Translations under genes and position numbers: made by a program
Shown here: positions 1 to 6,363 of the stretch, piece by piece
How positions within the stretch are numbered: the first letter of the stretch is position 1
Layout of the letters: each line of letters opens with the position of its first letter
Virus record (IMG/VR): IMGVR_UViG_3300009431_000065
Span: 1 to 36,783 of that record
Length of the DNA: 36,783 bases
DNA from: a virus
Reading direction: 5' to 3' (one strand)
The notes under the pieces: model-generated
Database searches by the model: none
What the model was told of the DNA's origin: nothing
What the model saw: the letters and a program-made list of their open reading frames with translations, nothing else

Positions 1-548
1 GACCGGCCCCGGCCGACCCCGGCCCCACCGCCCGCCGCGCCCGGCCGGTCCAGCCGGCCCGCATCGCCGGCCAGGTCCCGCCGCCGGCCCCGGCGGCGAC
101 CGAGACCGGGACGGTCTGGTGGTGGGCCGGCGAGATCGCCGACATCCCAAGCGGGAATCTGCACTGCGACGGGTCGGCGATCTCGCGGACGACCTACGCC
201 GACCTGTTCGCCGCGATCGGGACCGTCCACGGCGTCGGCGACGGGTCGACCACGTTCAACATCCCCGAGCTCCGCGACACGTTTATCATCGGGGCCAAGC
301 AGGACGACTCGAACGTCCCCAAGACCAACGTCACCGGGTCCCTGACCCAGACCGGCGGATTCGCCACCCACGGCGGGGCGACCAACGACCACGACGACCA
401 TTTACCGGCGCCCGGCCAGTTCGCCGACCTGGGCAGCGCCGACTACACCGTCCTGGGATGGCATTGTCTCGACAACCCGAACCTGACGCACTCCGAGACG
501 GACAACACCCCGCCCTACCGGGCCCTGGTCCCGGTGATCAAGACATAA
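1..548 (+). CDS. Tail tip/fibre protein, C-terminal collar domain (left-open)
   Basis: The frame is open at the left edge (codons start at base 3) and stops at 546-548. About 38 Pro/Ala/Arg-rich linker residues come first. A phage tail-collar domain follows, with the typical run IPSGNLHCDGSAISRTTYADL, then LFAAIG, FNIPELRDTF and a C-terminal NTPPYRALVPVIK. Collar domains sit in short tail fibres or baseplate proteins that meet the host surface. If the window is a circle, this is the C-terminus of the gene beginning at 34902: base 36783 plus bases 1-2 complete a codon in the same frame, giving a protein of about 809 residues. The domain call is firm; the fusion is inferred from the frame match. 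Confidence 0.8.
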   Translation, partial: PAPADPGPTARRARPVQPARIAGQVPPPAPAATETGTVWWWAGEIADIPSGNLHCDGSAISRTTYADLFAAIGTVHGVGDGSTTFNIPELRDTFIIGAKQDDSNVPKTNVTGSLTQTGGFATHGGATNDHDDHLPAPGQFADLGSADYTVLGWHCLDNPNLTHSETDNTPPYRALVPVIKT

Positions 549-552
549 CGCC

Positions 553-1116
553 ATGCAGATCGACCCGAAACGCACCGCCGCGATCGTCCTGGCCTGGCCC
601 GACGGCCGGGTCCGGCCGGAGTTGCTTTACTGGTTGACCGACATCGGGGTCGCCCGCGACGCGACGATCCCGCACACCCTCGGCGGCCGCGACCAGGCCA
701 GCGGGTGGAACGCCTCGATCCGGATCGCCCTGGACACCGACCCGGGCCGGTTCGATTCGTTCATCTTCGCCGAGCACGACATCCGCCCGGACCTGACCCG
801 GACCCGGCCGTTTCTCGACACCGCCGCCGACGTGGTGGGCGTGAAGTTCGACAACGGGAACCCCGGATCCTTCCACCGGTCCAACGAGATGCACCTGGCC
901 CTGTGGCGGACTCGGCGGGACGTCCTGGCGGCCCTGGCCCCGCCCTGGTTCGTCCGCGACACCGACGAATACGGCATCGAGCGGGCGTGCCTGTGCTGGC
1001 CGTTCAACCGCCGCCTGATCGCCGCCGGATACGCCGTGACCGCCGTCGGATGGGCCGACCACACGCCGGCCAACGCCGCCCGCCATGCCGCGCGTCACAC
1101 CGCCGCCGACCCTTGA
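553..1116 (+). CDS. Glycosyltransferase-like tail-module protein
   Basis: The 187-residue product starts five bases after the tail protein stop. The middle reads FDSFIFAEHDIRPD, where EHD stands in the place of the DxD metal/nucleotide-sugar motif of GT-A glycosyltransferases. Upstream is an RxxLNxAI-like helix (GWNASIRIALDTD) and downstream VVGVKFDN, as in small phage GT2-like proteins. Such enzymes may glycosylate tail proteins or alter host surface sugars. The downstream part (EMHLALWRTRRDVLAAL, DTDEYGIERACLCW) would be the acceptor side. The fold assignment rests on this pattern only and no substrate can be named. Confidence 0.45.
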   Translation: MQIDPKRTAAIVLAWPDGRVRPELLYWLTDIGVARDATIPHTLGGRDQASGWNASIRIALDTDPGRFDSFIFAEHDIRPDLTRTRPFLDTAADVVGVKFDNGNPGSFHRSNEMHLALWRTRRDVLAALAPPWFVRDTDEYGIERACLCWPFNRRLIAAGYAVTAVGWADHTPANAARHAARHTAADP

Positions 1117-1131
1117 CAGACGGACGCCGTA

Positions 1132-1590
1132 ATGGACCCCACGGTCGACATCGAGTCGGCCGATTTGATTGTGCGATCGGGCGAGCACGCAGAGCACCGG
1201 ACAACGGTCCGCCTGGCCGGACCCCACACCGCCCCGATCCGCCTGGCCGGCCTCCTGAGCCCCGGTGACGACCCCGGCGTTTTCTACGAGGTCGGCCACC
1301 TGGTCCGCCTCGACGCCGATCGCCGGCCCGGCCGGCGGGCCGAGATCCAGGCCGTCGTGGCCCGCATCTGGCCGGTTTTCGAGGCCGCCGCGGCCGGGGC
1401 GCCCATCCTGATCCAGTGCGCCCCGGGCCACACGCGCCTCTGGCGGCGGGCCCTGGCCGCCCTGGGCGCCACCGTCGAGGTCCTGCAGACCGGCGTGAGA
1501 TACCGCGGCGACGTCGGCCCGTCCGGCGACGACGACCGGATCCTGATCGTGACACGGCCGCGAGACCCGCCGCGCCGGATCAGCCCTTGA
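1132..1590 (+). CDS. Hypothetical protein, end of tail operon
   Basis: This 152-residue protein is not recognised. The middle looks like a regular alpha/beta segment (AEIQAVVARIWPVFEAAAAGAPILIQCAPGHTRLWR) and the C-terminus is Arg/Pro-rich. There is no signal peptide or membrane segment. It lies 15 bases behind the glycosyltransferase-like gene and is the last rightward gene before the lysogeny module. Its 3' end overlaps the 3' end of the leftward integrase by 11 bases, so the two operons converge with no room for a separate terminator. Codon use matches the late genes. Confidence 0.6.
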   Translation: MDPTVDIESADLIVRSGEHAEHRTTVRLAGPHTAPIRLAGLLSPGDDPGVFYEVGHLVRLDADRRPGRRAEIQAVVARIWPVFEAAAAGAPILIQCAPGHTRLWRRALAALGATVEVLQTGVRYRGDVGPSGDDDRILIVTRPRDPPRRISP

Positions 1591-2779
1591 GTCCCGCCAG
1601 GCCGGCGGCCCGGGCGAGGTTGACGTATCGCATGGTCGTCGCCACCGACGCGTGGCCGAGCCAGGCCGCCAGTTCCCACGGGGAGGCCGGCCGGTCGAGG
1701 CCGACCCCGCCGGCCCGTTGGCAGGCGAAGGTCGAGCGGAGGAGTTTCCACTGTTCCCGTTTGCCGAACGGGGCCATCCCCTCGGTCACCCGCGACAGGT
1801 TCTCCAGCCACCACCGCGGATCGTGTTGCGGGAACACGACCCCCTCGGCGGCCTTCCCGCCGGCGGCCCGTCGCATCTTTCGGAGGATCGGCCGCATTTC
1901 GGGGAAGATCGGGACGGTTCGGTAATCGCCGGTCTTGGTCGGCGTCGCGGCGCCGAACAGGATATGGTCGCCGTAGACGTCCTGCCAGCGCAGGGCCCGG
2001 ATCTGGGCCATCCGCGGGCCCTGGTAGACGCCCACGGCGATCGCGTCGGCCAGCCAGGGGGGGCCATCGGCCCGGGCCTTCTTGAGCAGCGCCTTGATCT
2101 GTTGGGTCGTCAGGAACAACGGCGGCCGCCTGACCGGCCGGGCCAGGTCCACGCCATCGGCGGGATTGACATCCAGGACACCGCGGCGGATGAGGAACTT
2201 GCAGAACATCCCGATCGCCACCGCATGGGCCTGGACGGTCCGCGGAGTCCGGGCCCGGCCGCCGTCGATCGCCCCGTCGCGCAGGGCCGCCAGGTACCGA
2301 TCGACGGCCTCGGCCGAGATCTCCCAGGGCCGCGGCCCGCCGGCGAATTCGATGAACTTGGTCGCCGTGCCGACGTTGAACGCCACCTGCCGTTTGGACG
2401 TCCCCTTGTTGGCGTTCCACATCTCGAAGGCATCGAGCCAGCGGTCGACGCCGACGGCGCCGGTGGCCGTCTGCGTCCGCCGGCCCCACTGGTCCCACAG
2501 CCGCCGCCTGACGGCCTTGGCGTGTTGCATCGACTTGGTCGCGAACCGGCCCCGGCCGAATTTCATCGGGAGAGCGAGAAATTTTCTGTTCTTGCCCTTG
2601 TTCCCCCGCAAGTCCGCCGGCGCCCAGCGGGCCGCCACCTGCCAGTAGATCCCCCCGGTTTTCGCATGCCGATAGAGACACCCCGGCGGCGATTTCGGCC
2701 TCGACGTTGCGAAACCATTACGAAACCCCCCGTCCCGCCCCTGATTTCCAGACTTCCCAAGTTCTGCCTTGTTCACCAC
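1580..2779 (-). CDS. int: Tyrosine integrase (tRNA-targeting)
   Basis: The 399-residue tyrosine recombinase carries an Arg I region YQGPRMAQIRALRW (Arg about 256), a beta-hairpin Lys in TKTGDYRTVPI (about 282), box II WLGHASVATTMRYVN with His 376 and nucleophile Tyr 385, and a SAM-like core-binding domain at about 105-205. The usual HxxR is KxxR here (WKLLRST, Lys 345/Arg 348), a known substitution in some integrases. The basic N-terminus probably binds arm-type sites. The ATG lies nine bases from a tRNA 3' fragment, the classic attP-int arrangement, so it should integrate the phage into that tRNA gene. It is transcribed leftward, away from attP. Confidence 0.9.
   Translation of the reverse strand: MVNKAELGKSGNQGRDGGFRNGFATSRPKSPPGCLYRHAKTGGIYWQVAARWAPADLRGNKGKNRKFLALPMKFGRGRFATKSMQHAKAVRRRLWDQWGRRTQTATGAVGVDRWLDAFEMWNANKGTSKRQVAFNVGTATKFIEFAGGPRPWEISAEAVDRYLAALRDGAIDGGRARTPRTVQAHAVAIGMFCKFLIRRGVLDVNPADGVDLARPVRRPPLFLTTQQIKALLKKARADGPPWLADAIAVGVYQGPRMAQIRALRWQDVYGDHILFGAATPTKTGDYRTVPIFPEMRPILRKMRRAAGGKAAEGVVFPQHDPRWWLENLSRVTEGMAPFGKREQWKLLRSTFACQRAGGVGLDRPASPWELAAWLGHASVATTMRYVNLARAAGLAGLKG
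2709..2727 (+). repeat. Candidate arm-type integrase sites, left arm
   Basis: Two direct copies of RCGAAACC occur at 2709-2716 (GCGAAACC) and 2720-2727 (ACGAAACC), 11 bp apart or one helical turn. They lie about 60-80 bp left of the tRNA-derived core, inside the 5' end of the integrase gene. The same octamers recur in the same orientation right of the core. Arm-type binding sites for the integrase N-terminal domain are the natural reading; no binding data can be seen. Confidence 0.45.
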
Positions 2780-2787
2780 TTACCTCA

Positions 2788-2831
2788 TGGAGCCGAGGGG
2801 ATTCGAACCCCTGACCTGTTGATTGCGAATC
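2788..2831 (-). other. attP: attP core: 3' half of a tRNA gene
   Basis: Read on the minus strand, this is the 3' half of a tRNA: anticodon loop TTCGCAA, 3' stem TCAAC, five-base variable loop AGGTC, T-arm AGGGG/TTCGAAT/CCCCT, and acceptor strand CGGCTCC with discriminator A. CCA is not clearly encoded. The sequence 5' of the loop (CCCCGA) cannot form the anticodon stem, which would need GTTGA, and no D-arm or 5' acceptor strand follows. It is therefore a fragment, as carried by phages that integrate at the anticodon loop and restore the tRNA 3' end. Read literally the anticodon is CGC (alanine), but identity is uncertain because the 5' half is absent. Confidence 0.8.
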
Positions 2832-2970
2832 GGGGCGAGGCCGTGAGCCAAGGGACGGGCGACAATCGTCTTATGAACGCAAGGCCACACCACACCGCGA
2901 TATACGACGCCACAAGCCACCCTCACCACCACCCAGCCGACGCCAGACCACACCGGCGATTCGGGCCACT

Positions 2971-2992
2971 ACGAAACCCATCCTGCGAAACC
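2971..2992 (+). repeat. Candidate arm-type integrase sites, right arm
   Basis: ACGAAACC at 2971-2978 and GCGAAACC at 2985-2992 repeat the octamers found left of the core, with 14 bp spacing. They lie about 140-160 bp right of the core in the non-coding stretch 2832-3004. That stretch shows no gene and otherwise holds only pyrimidine-rich sequence. The two-sided arrangement matches the P and P' arms of lambda-type attP sites. Confidence 0.45.
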
Positions 2993-3004
2993 TCCGACAC
3001 GCCC

Positions 3005-3841
3005 TCAGCGGCGTTCTGTAGTGGACCAATCCATCGTTGCCGGGCCACGGAAACGCGGTATGTAAGCCGCCCTCGGCACCGTTCGAGATGGCGGAGATAT
3101 TCGCACAAGCGTCAAGATTTGGCCCGCCGTCCTGGAGACCATCAGGTGCGCCTCAATGCCATTGGACACCACCGAGCCCTCCGCATCGTCTGACCTCGCA
3201 GCGAACCGACACGTCTGCGAAACCATGCGGCCCAAGGCCCTATTATCAGCGGCGTCCCACCCCTTGCACGTCGTGGCAAACCCGATGATCGCATGCAGAA
3301 GTGTCTGGGCGCCAGCATCGCTAGTCGCGCCATCTATCGAGAAGATAAAAGCCACCTCCCTAACGCGGTCCGACCCGTCAACGGTAAACACCACCCCACC
3401 ATCGTAACAATCCGGATCGAAATGGTAGGACACAGTCCCGCCCGGCGTGTCGTCCAGAAAAGGGCCACGCGTCTTGGGGACGGCCCGAAAGTCGTCCAGG
3501 ATGGGCTTGAAGTCCTCCATAGGCGCCAATAGCACCAACGTGGGGGCGGGATTCTCCGGCGACGCCGGTCGAGCGGCGGGGGCCGCCATGCAGCGGCGGC
3601 AACGGCGACGGCCCTCGGCCAGGGCGTTGTCCAGGACGTCCCAGCCGATGCGATTGGCGCGTTTGATCCACACCACGTGCGGGCAATCGGCGCGGTGGAC
3701 GACATCCGATCCGCGGGACCCGACGTACGGCGGGCGGTCCGCGAACGGGTCCGGTTCAGCGCCCGACGGCGACTCATCGCCGCAGCCGACAAGACAGACG
3801 GCCGCCAGGATTAGCCACACGATTGACGTTTTCCCGTTCAT
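3005..3841 (-). CDS. Lipoprotein with Ada-like Cys cluster; lysogenic conversion candidate
   Basis: The 278-residue protein starts with a lipoprotein signal peptide: MNGK, then hydrophobic IVWLILAAVCLVG, with lipobox LVGC at about 17-20. Residues about 40-85 carry YVGSRGSDVVHRADCPH and RRRCRRC, the spacing of the small Ada-type metal-binding module found in some secreted nucleases and lipoproteins (Cys, His, then CxxC). The remaining 190 residues are not recognised. It is leftward behind the repressor, so it is probably expressed in the lysogen. Such genes often alter the host surface or block superinfection. GC is lower than in the late genes. Function is inferred from position only. Confidence 0.7.
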   Translation of the reverse strand: MNGKTSIVWLILAAVCLVGCGDESPSGAEPDPFADRPPYVGSRGSDVVHRADCPHVVWIKRANRIGWDVLDNALAEGRRRCRRCMAAPAARPASPENPAPTLVLLAPMEDFKPILDDFRAVPKTRGPFLDDTPGGTVSYHFDPDCYDGGVVFTVDGSDRVREVAFIFSIDGATSDAGAQTLLHAIIGFATTCKGWDAADNRALGRMVSQTCRFAARSDDAEGSVVSNGIEAHLMVSRTAGQILTLVRISPPSRTVPRAAYIPRFRGPATMDWSTTERR

Positions 3842-3911
3842 GCGTTACACTCGTTTCAACGGAGTCAGTCCCGGCCACGGTGGGCCAGGGTTTACGTTTC
3901 TGGGGTACGCA

Positions 3912-4133
3912 ATGCAAACGAACATCATCACCCTCGTCGACGACGTTACCGATGCAGCCGCCGCGGCGCTGACCAGCCGGGTCTGCGGCGTCGTATCACG
4001 GTTGCCGGAGGATCTTCAGCAACTGGTCATCCTGCGGTTCGGCCCGTTTTGCCACGACGAGGCGCGAGGTCACTGTCAACGGCCCGGTCCAGTTGATCGA
4101 ACTCCGCATCTGAAAGTCCACTGGCCCGACTGA
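3912..4133 (+). pseudogene. Short ORF resembling a truncated sigma region 4
   Basis: This rightward reading frame of 73 codons lies between the lipoprotein and repressor genes and overlaps the repressor 3' end by 107 bases. Residues 27-45 read RVCGVVSRLPEDLQQLVILRF, close to the first helix of sigma-70 region 4 (LPxxxRxVLxLRF). The helix-turn-helix expected after LRFG is missing and replaced by an Arg/Pro-rich run antisense to the repressor. It may be a remnant of a sigma-like gene or chance similarity. No clear ribosome site precedes it. Confidence 0.25.
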
Positions 4134-4596
4134 CGCCAGGCCCTCGCTTCTCATGCGCGCGCGTCGCTGGCAAACGCCCGCCAGATGCCCCGTCGGACCT
4201 GTGGATGGCCTCTTGTTCAGCGAGATCTCTGTCGGCCTCTTCTACCCACGCATCATTCTCGGAGTCCGGATTCGCAGCCTCGCCAGCCAATTTCGCGCAC
4301 AAAATGAATATTCGAGCGCGGTCGTACTCGCTCAGGCAGTTGAAGTTCTCCACGAGTTCCTCTTCTTGGCGAACCCGCCGGATCGATTCCGCCCGCGATG
4401 GCATCTCACATTGGAGATCCGAAACCGATACGCCCAACAGCGCAGCCAGCGCATGTTGACGTGGGCCGTACGGCCTATTGATGCCTCGCTCGTACCGGGA
4501 GATGACAGCGACGTGACAGCCCAAACGCCGGGCTAGTTCGGCCTGCGACCATCCCGCCATTTCGCGGTAGTTTCTCATTCGCGATCCATCAAACAT
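4027..4596 (-). CDS. XRE-family phage repressor (CI-like)
   Basis: The 189-residue protein has an N-terminal HTH_3 domain at about 6-60: MRNYREMAGWSQAELARRLGC, recognition helix VAVISRYERG, and HALAALLGVSVSDL. The rest is acidic and charged without a visible LexA/CI peptidase motif (no Ser-Lys dyad), so induction is unlikely to be classical self-cleavage. It faces away from the early operon across a 142-bp divergent region and is the obvious lysogeny repressor. The ATG at 4596 coincides with the predicted transcription start, so the mRNA would be leaderless, as for lambda cI from PRM. A second Met six codons in could be used from a longer transcript. Confidence 0.85.
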   Translation of the reverse strand: MFDGSRMRNYREMAGWSQAELARRLGCHVAVISRYERGINRPYGPRQHALAALLGVSVSDLQCEMPSRAESIRRVRQEEELVENFNCLSEYDRARIFILCAKLAGEAANPDSENDAWVEEADRDLAEQEAIHRSDGASGGRLPATRAHEKRGPGVSRASGLSDAEFDQLDRAVDSDLAPRRGKTGRTAG

Positions 4597-4602
4597 GTCG
4601 TA

Positions 4603-4631
4603 ATTGTACCGCCACCTATCGATTCTAAAAA
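4603..4631 (-). promoter_or_regulatory. Repressor promoter (PRM-like), leaderless
   Basis: On the minus strand a -10 TACAAT (4603-4608) is preceded after 17 bases by a weak -35 TTTTTA (4626-4631). Exactly six bases separate the -10 from the repressor ATG, which puts the start codon at +1. The weak -35 with a good -10 fits an activated maintenance promoter. Confidence 0.55.
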
Positions 4632-4636
4632 AACTT

Positions 4637-4652
4637 TTCCGTTATAAGGGAA
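4637..4652. promoter_or_regulatory. Candidate operator dyad between divergent promoters
   Basis: The 16-bp near-palindrome TTCCGTTATAAGGGAA has one mismatched pair in eight. It lies between the leftward and rightward promoters of the immunity region, next to the repressor -35. It is the best dyad there and a likely site for the XRE repressor or the ribbon-helix-helix protein. No second identical copy is visible. Confidence 0.4.
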
Positions 4653-4702
4653 GAAAAGATCAGCACTTGTCGTTTTTTCGTTTCGATCTGTCTTTGTTTC
4701 TG

Positions 4703-4732
4703 TTGCCAACCTGTCTCAAGCATGTCTATAAT
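4703..4732 (+). promoter_or_regulatory. Early rightward promoter (PR-like), leaderless
   Basis: TTGCCA at 4703-4708, an 18-bp spacer and a perfect TATAAT at 4727-4732 make the strongest sigma70-type promoter in the window. Six bases after the -10 comes the ATG of the first early gene at 4739, so transcription should begin at the start codon. It stands in an AT-rich stretch unlike its surroundings. Confidence 0.8.
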
Positions 4733-4738
4733 TCCGGC

Positions 4739-5011
4739 ATGGCGAAGAAGAACGGACAACAGATCGTCATCGCGGCCGGGTGTCCCGTGGCGACAGTCGC
4801 GGCGGTGGACATGGTGGCGCGGCACTTGCGGCCGGCCAAGCCCAAGCGGTCCGATGCGATCCGCCACCTCCTGGGCCGCGGGATCCAGTCGTGGGCCAAG
4901 GACCATCCCGAAGCCCTTGTTGGCGCGGAAAAACGACAGCACACCGACCCGATGCCGGACCTGGTCACGCCGGAGGCCGAGCCGTTGGCCGTGCGGGAGG
5001 GCGCCGCATGA
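4739..5011 (+). CDS. Ribbon-helix-helix regulator, Cro/Arc-like
   Basis: The 90-residue protein has a short strand QQIVIA near the N-terminus, a helix over about residues 22-34, and KRSDAIRHLLGRGIQSW, the signature second helix of Arc/CopG ribbon-helix-helix proteins (RSxAIRxLLxxGI). The C-terminal 30 residues are acidic. As first gene of the rightward operon opposite the repressor it holds the place of cro; P22 Arc is a precedent for this fold in phage control. The start at 4739 was chosen because the -10 ends six bases upstream, so upstream in-frame codons are not transcribed from this promoter. No Shine-Dalgarno is present, consistent with a leaderless message. Confidence 0.75.
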   Translation: MAKKNGQQIVIAAGCPVATVAAVDMVARHLRPAKPKRSDAIRHLLGRGIQSWAKDHPEALVGAEKRQHTDPMPDLVTPEAEPLAVREGAA

Positions 5012-5601
5012 GACGCCGTGCGACCCAGATCGCCCAGTGCATCGACTGCGCCGAGCATCAGGCCAACGGCGGCCTGTGCGAGGGGGCCGTCGGGCCCTGC
5101 GCCTGTTGGACCGTCAGCGATCCCTGGGGCGACCTGGGCCTGGGCCTCCAGCCGCCGGCCCGGGCCGAGCGGACGCAGGGGCCCGAACCCCACGAACCCA
5201 CCGGGCCCCTTGAGCCAAAAGAGGCCGAACAAAAAGACGCCGCGGTTCCCTCCGTCCGCGAGCGTATGCAGGCGGGAGCCACGGAACTGGCCACCGCCAA
5301 CATGCCGGGCCCGTCGGTCCCCCCCCGCCGAGTGGGCCCGGCCGCATTTTTCATCGGGATACCCATCACTGGCCATCACGCCGAATTGTACGCCCCCCCC
5401 TGCCAGGTCACGGGTGTGAAAGTTTCACACCCGTGCGGCCCCGACGGCCTGCCACCGTCGGATTTCGAGGCCGCCGAGTCCGAGACGGACCGAGCAAAAA
5501 ATCTGTCACACCCGTACCGCCACGGGTGTGAAAACCACGGTCCAGGAGAAACGCCATGGTTGCCAACACACGATGGAGCACCTGTCGCCTCGCGGCGATG
5601 A
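5008..5601 (+). CDS. Hypothetical protein with N-terminal Cys cluster
   Basis: The 197-residue product starts by ATGA overlap with the preceding gene. An N-terminal cluster CIDCAEHQ, then LCEGAVGPCACW, gives five Cys and a His in about 25 residues and suggests a small metal site. The middle is Pro/Glu-rich. The C-terminal 70 codons contain two pairs of inverted DNA repeats (5409-5435, 5506-5531) that encode repeated SHP tripeptides, so this part may be shaped by DNA or RNA function more than by protein. The gene overlaps the next one by 46 bases. Function unknown. Confidence 0.5.
   Translation: MRRRATQIAQCIDCAEHQANGGLCEGAVGPCACWTVSDPWGDLGLGLQPPARAERTQGPEPHEPTGPLEPKEAEQKDAAVPSVRERMQAGATELATANMPGPSVPPRRVGPAAFFIGIPITGHHAELYAPPCQVTGVKVSHPCGPDGLPPSDFEAAESETDRAKNLSHPYRHGCENHGPGETPWLPTHDGAPVASRR
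5409..5435. repeat. 27-bp perfect inverted repeat
   Basis: Arms CACGGGTGTGAAA and TTTCACACCCGTG are separated by one base. This is a perfect 13-bp dyad, more like a protein-binding site than an RNA hairpin because there is no loop. The arm core ACGGGTGTGA recurs in the second inverted repeat about 75 bp downstream. Confidence 0.7.
5506..5531. repeat. Second inverted repeat sharing the same arm
   Basis: Arms TCACACCCGT (5506-5515) and ACGGGTGTGA (5522-5531) flank a six-base loop accgcc. Arm sequence matches the 5409-5435 dyad, giving four copies of the decamer within 120 bp. It ends about 10 bases before the AGGAG ribosome site of the gene at 5556, so it could control that gene as an RNA stem or an operator. 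Confidence 0.65.
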
Positions 5602-5906
5602 TCGGGTGCGCCCCGAGCCACACCACCGCCCGGATGGCCCGCCTCGAGGCCCAGGCCCGAGACGTCCTGTTTGCCGACCTGCGGGCCCTGGCCGGATCCG
5701 GCCGGCCCGACCGGGCCGCCGAGGCCGCCCTCGGGATGGTCCGAAGCCTCGGCCGGATCGCCGAGGCCGACCCCGCCGGCCTGCGCAGCCTGTTTCGCAC
5801 GATCGCCGAGACGGCCGGCGCGACGGCGGCGACGGCGGTTGAAGGTTCCGGGTTGAAGGTCCAGGGTGCGACGGCCCGAAACGGCCGGAAGGGGGGGCGG
5901 CGATGA
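5556..5906 (+). CDS. Hypothetical early protein
   Basis: This 116-residue Ala/Arg-rich, probably all-helical protein is not recognised. The start is supported by CCAGGAGAAACGCC just upstream, one of the best ribosome sites in the early operon. Residues 25-90 form amphipathic helices (DVLFADLRALAGSGRPDRAAEAALGM). The C-terminus is basic and encoded partly by a short repeat (GGTTGAAGGT twice). It overlaps the next gene by ATGA. Position directly behind the inverted repeats suggests regulated expression. Confidence 0.55.
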   Translation: MVANTRWSTCRLAAMIGCAPSHTTARMARLEAQARDVLFADLRALAGSGRPDRAAEAALGMVRSLGRIAEADPAGLRSLFRTIAETAGATAATAVEGSGLKVQGATARNGRKGGRR

Positions 5907-6130
5907 ACCTTCCAGACCTGAGCGAAGCGCGGATCGTGGAGATCGTCATCAGGCCCGAGGAGGGCCTGGCCGCGACCGTCGCGTCGTGCCTGTGGGAGAT
6001 GGTGGGGGTCCTCGAAGCGCTGCCCGAGGATGCGCAGGTGGTCCTGATCGACAACGGCCGCCGCCACGTCCTGACGCACGAGAGCCTCCAGGACGCCCTT
6101 GTCACTGAGCAGCCGGAGGCCCCCCGATGA
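5903..6130 (+). CDS. Hypothetical small acidic protein
   Basis: The 75-residue protein starts with MNLPDLSEARIVEIVIRPEEG and is acidic in its middle (VGVLEALPEDAQVVLIDNG). It joins its neighbours by ATGA overlaps at both ends (5903 and 6127). No known family is recognised. A purine-rich AAGGGGGGGCGGCG precedes the ATG. Size and place suggest an early regulatory or accessory factor. Confidence 0.6.
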   Translation: MNLPDLSEARIVEIVIRPEEGLAATVASCLWEMVGVLEALPEDAQVVLIDNGRRHVLTHESLQDALVTEQPEAPR

Positions 6131-6363
6131 CCGCCAATCCGCAATCCGCAATCTCGATACCGGAACATCCGCAATCGAGTGAACTGGTCAGCGTCAGCCA
6201 GGTCGCCCGGCGCCTCGGCGTCCACGTCAACACGGCGTCCAAGTACCTCGCGACCCTCGAGGTCGAGGGCCACCTGCCCGGCCACATCGGCGCCAGCCAC
6301 GGCAAGCGATGGTTCTGGGCCGACGTCCTGGCCGCCCTGCGGAAATGGAGCAAAGCCGGATGA
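6127..6363 (+). CDS. Helix-turn-helix protein, excisionase/MerR-like
   Basis: The 78-residue protein has one DNA-binding domain: LVSVSQVARRLGVHVNTASKYLATLEVEGHLPGHI, then GKRWFWADVLAALRKW. This is the winged-helix layout of small excisionase or HTH_17 proteins. The first 20 residues are disordered and encoded by short repeats of the type AATCCGC. In temperate phages such proteins serve as Xis or as early regulators. Distance from attP is about 3.4 kb, so an excisionase role is possible but unproven. ATGA overlaps on both sides. Confidence 0.65.
   Translation: MTANPQSAISIPEHPQSSELVSVSQVARRLGVHVNTASKYLATLEVEGHLPGHIGASHGKRWFWADVLAALRKWSKAG

Noticed and set aside
1-548. Diversity-generating retroelement acting on the collar protein
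   Set aside because: Collar/tail proteins are typical targets, but there is no reverse transcriptase and no template repeat of the 3' end in the window.
2788-2870. Intact tRNA gene
   Set aside because: The sequence 5' of the anticodon loop does not pair with the 3' anticodon stem or the acceptor strand and no D-arm exists. Only the 3' half is present.
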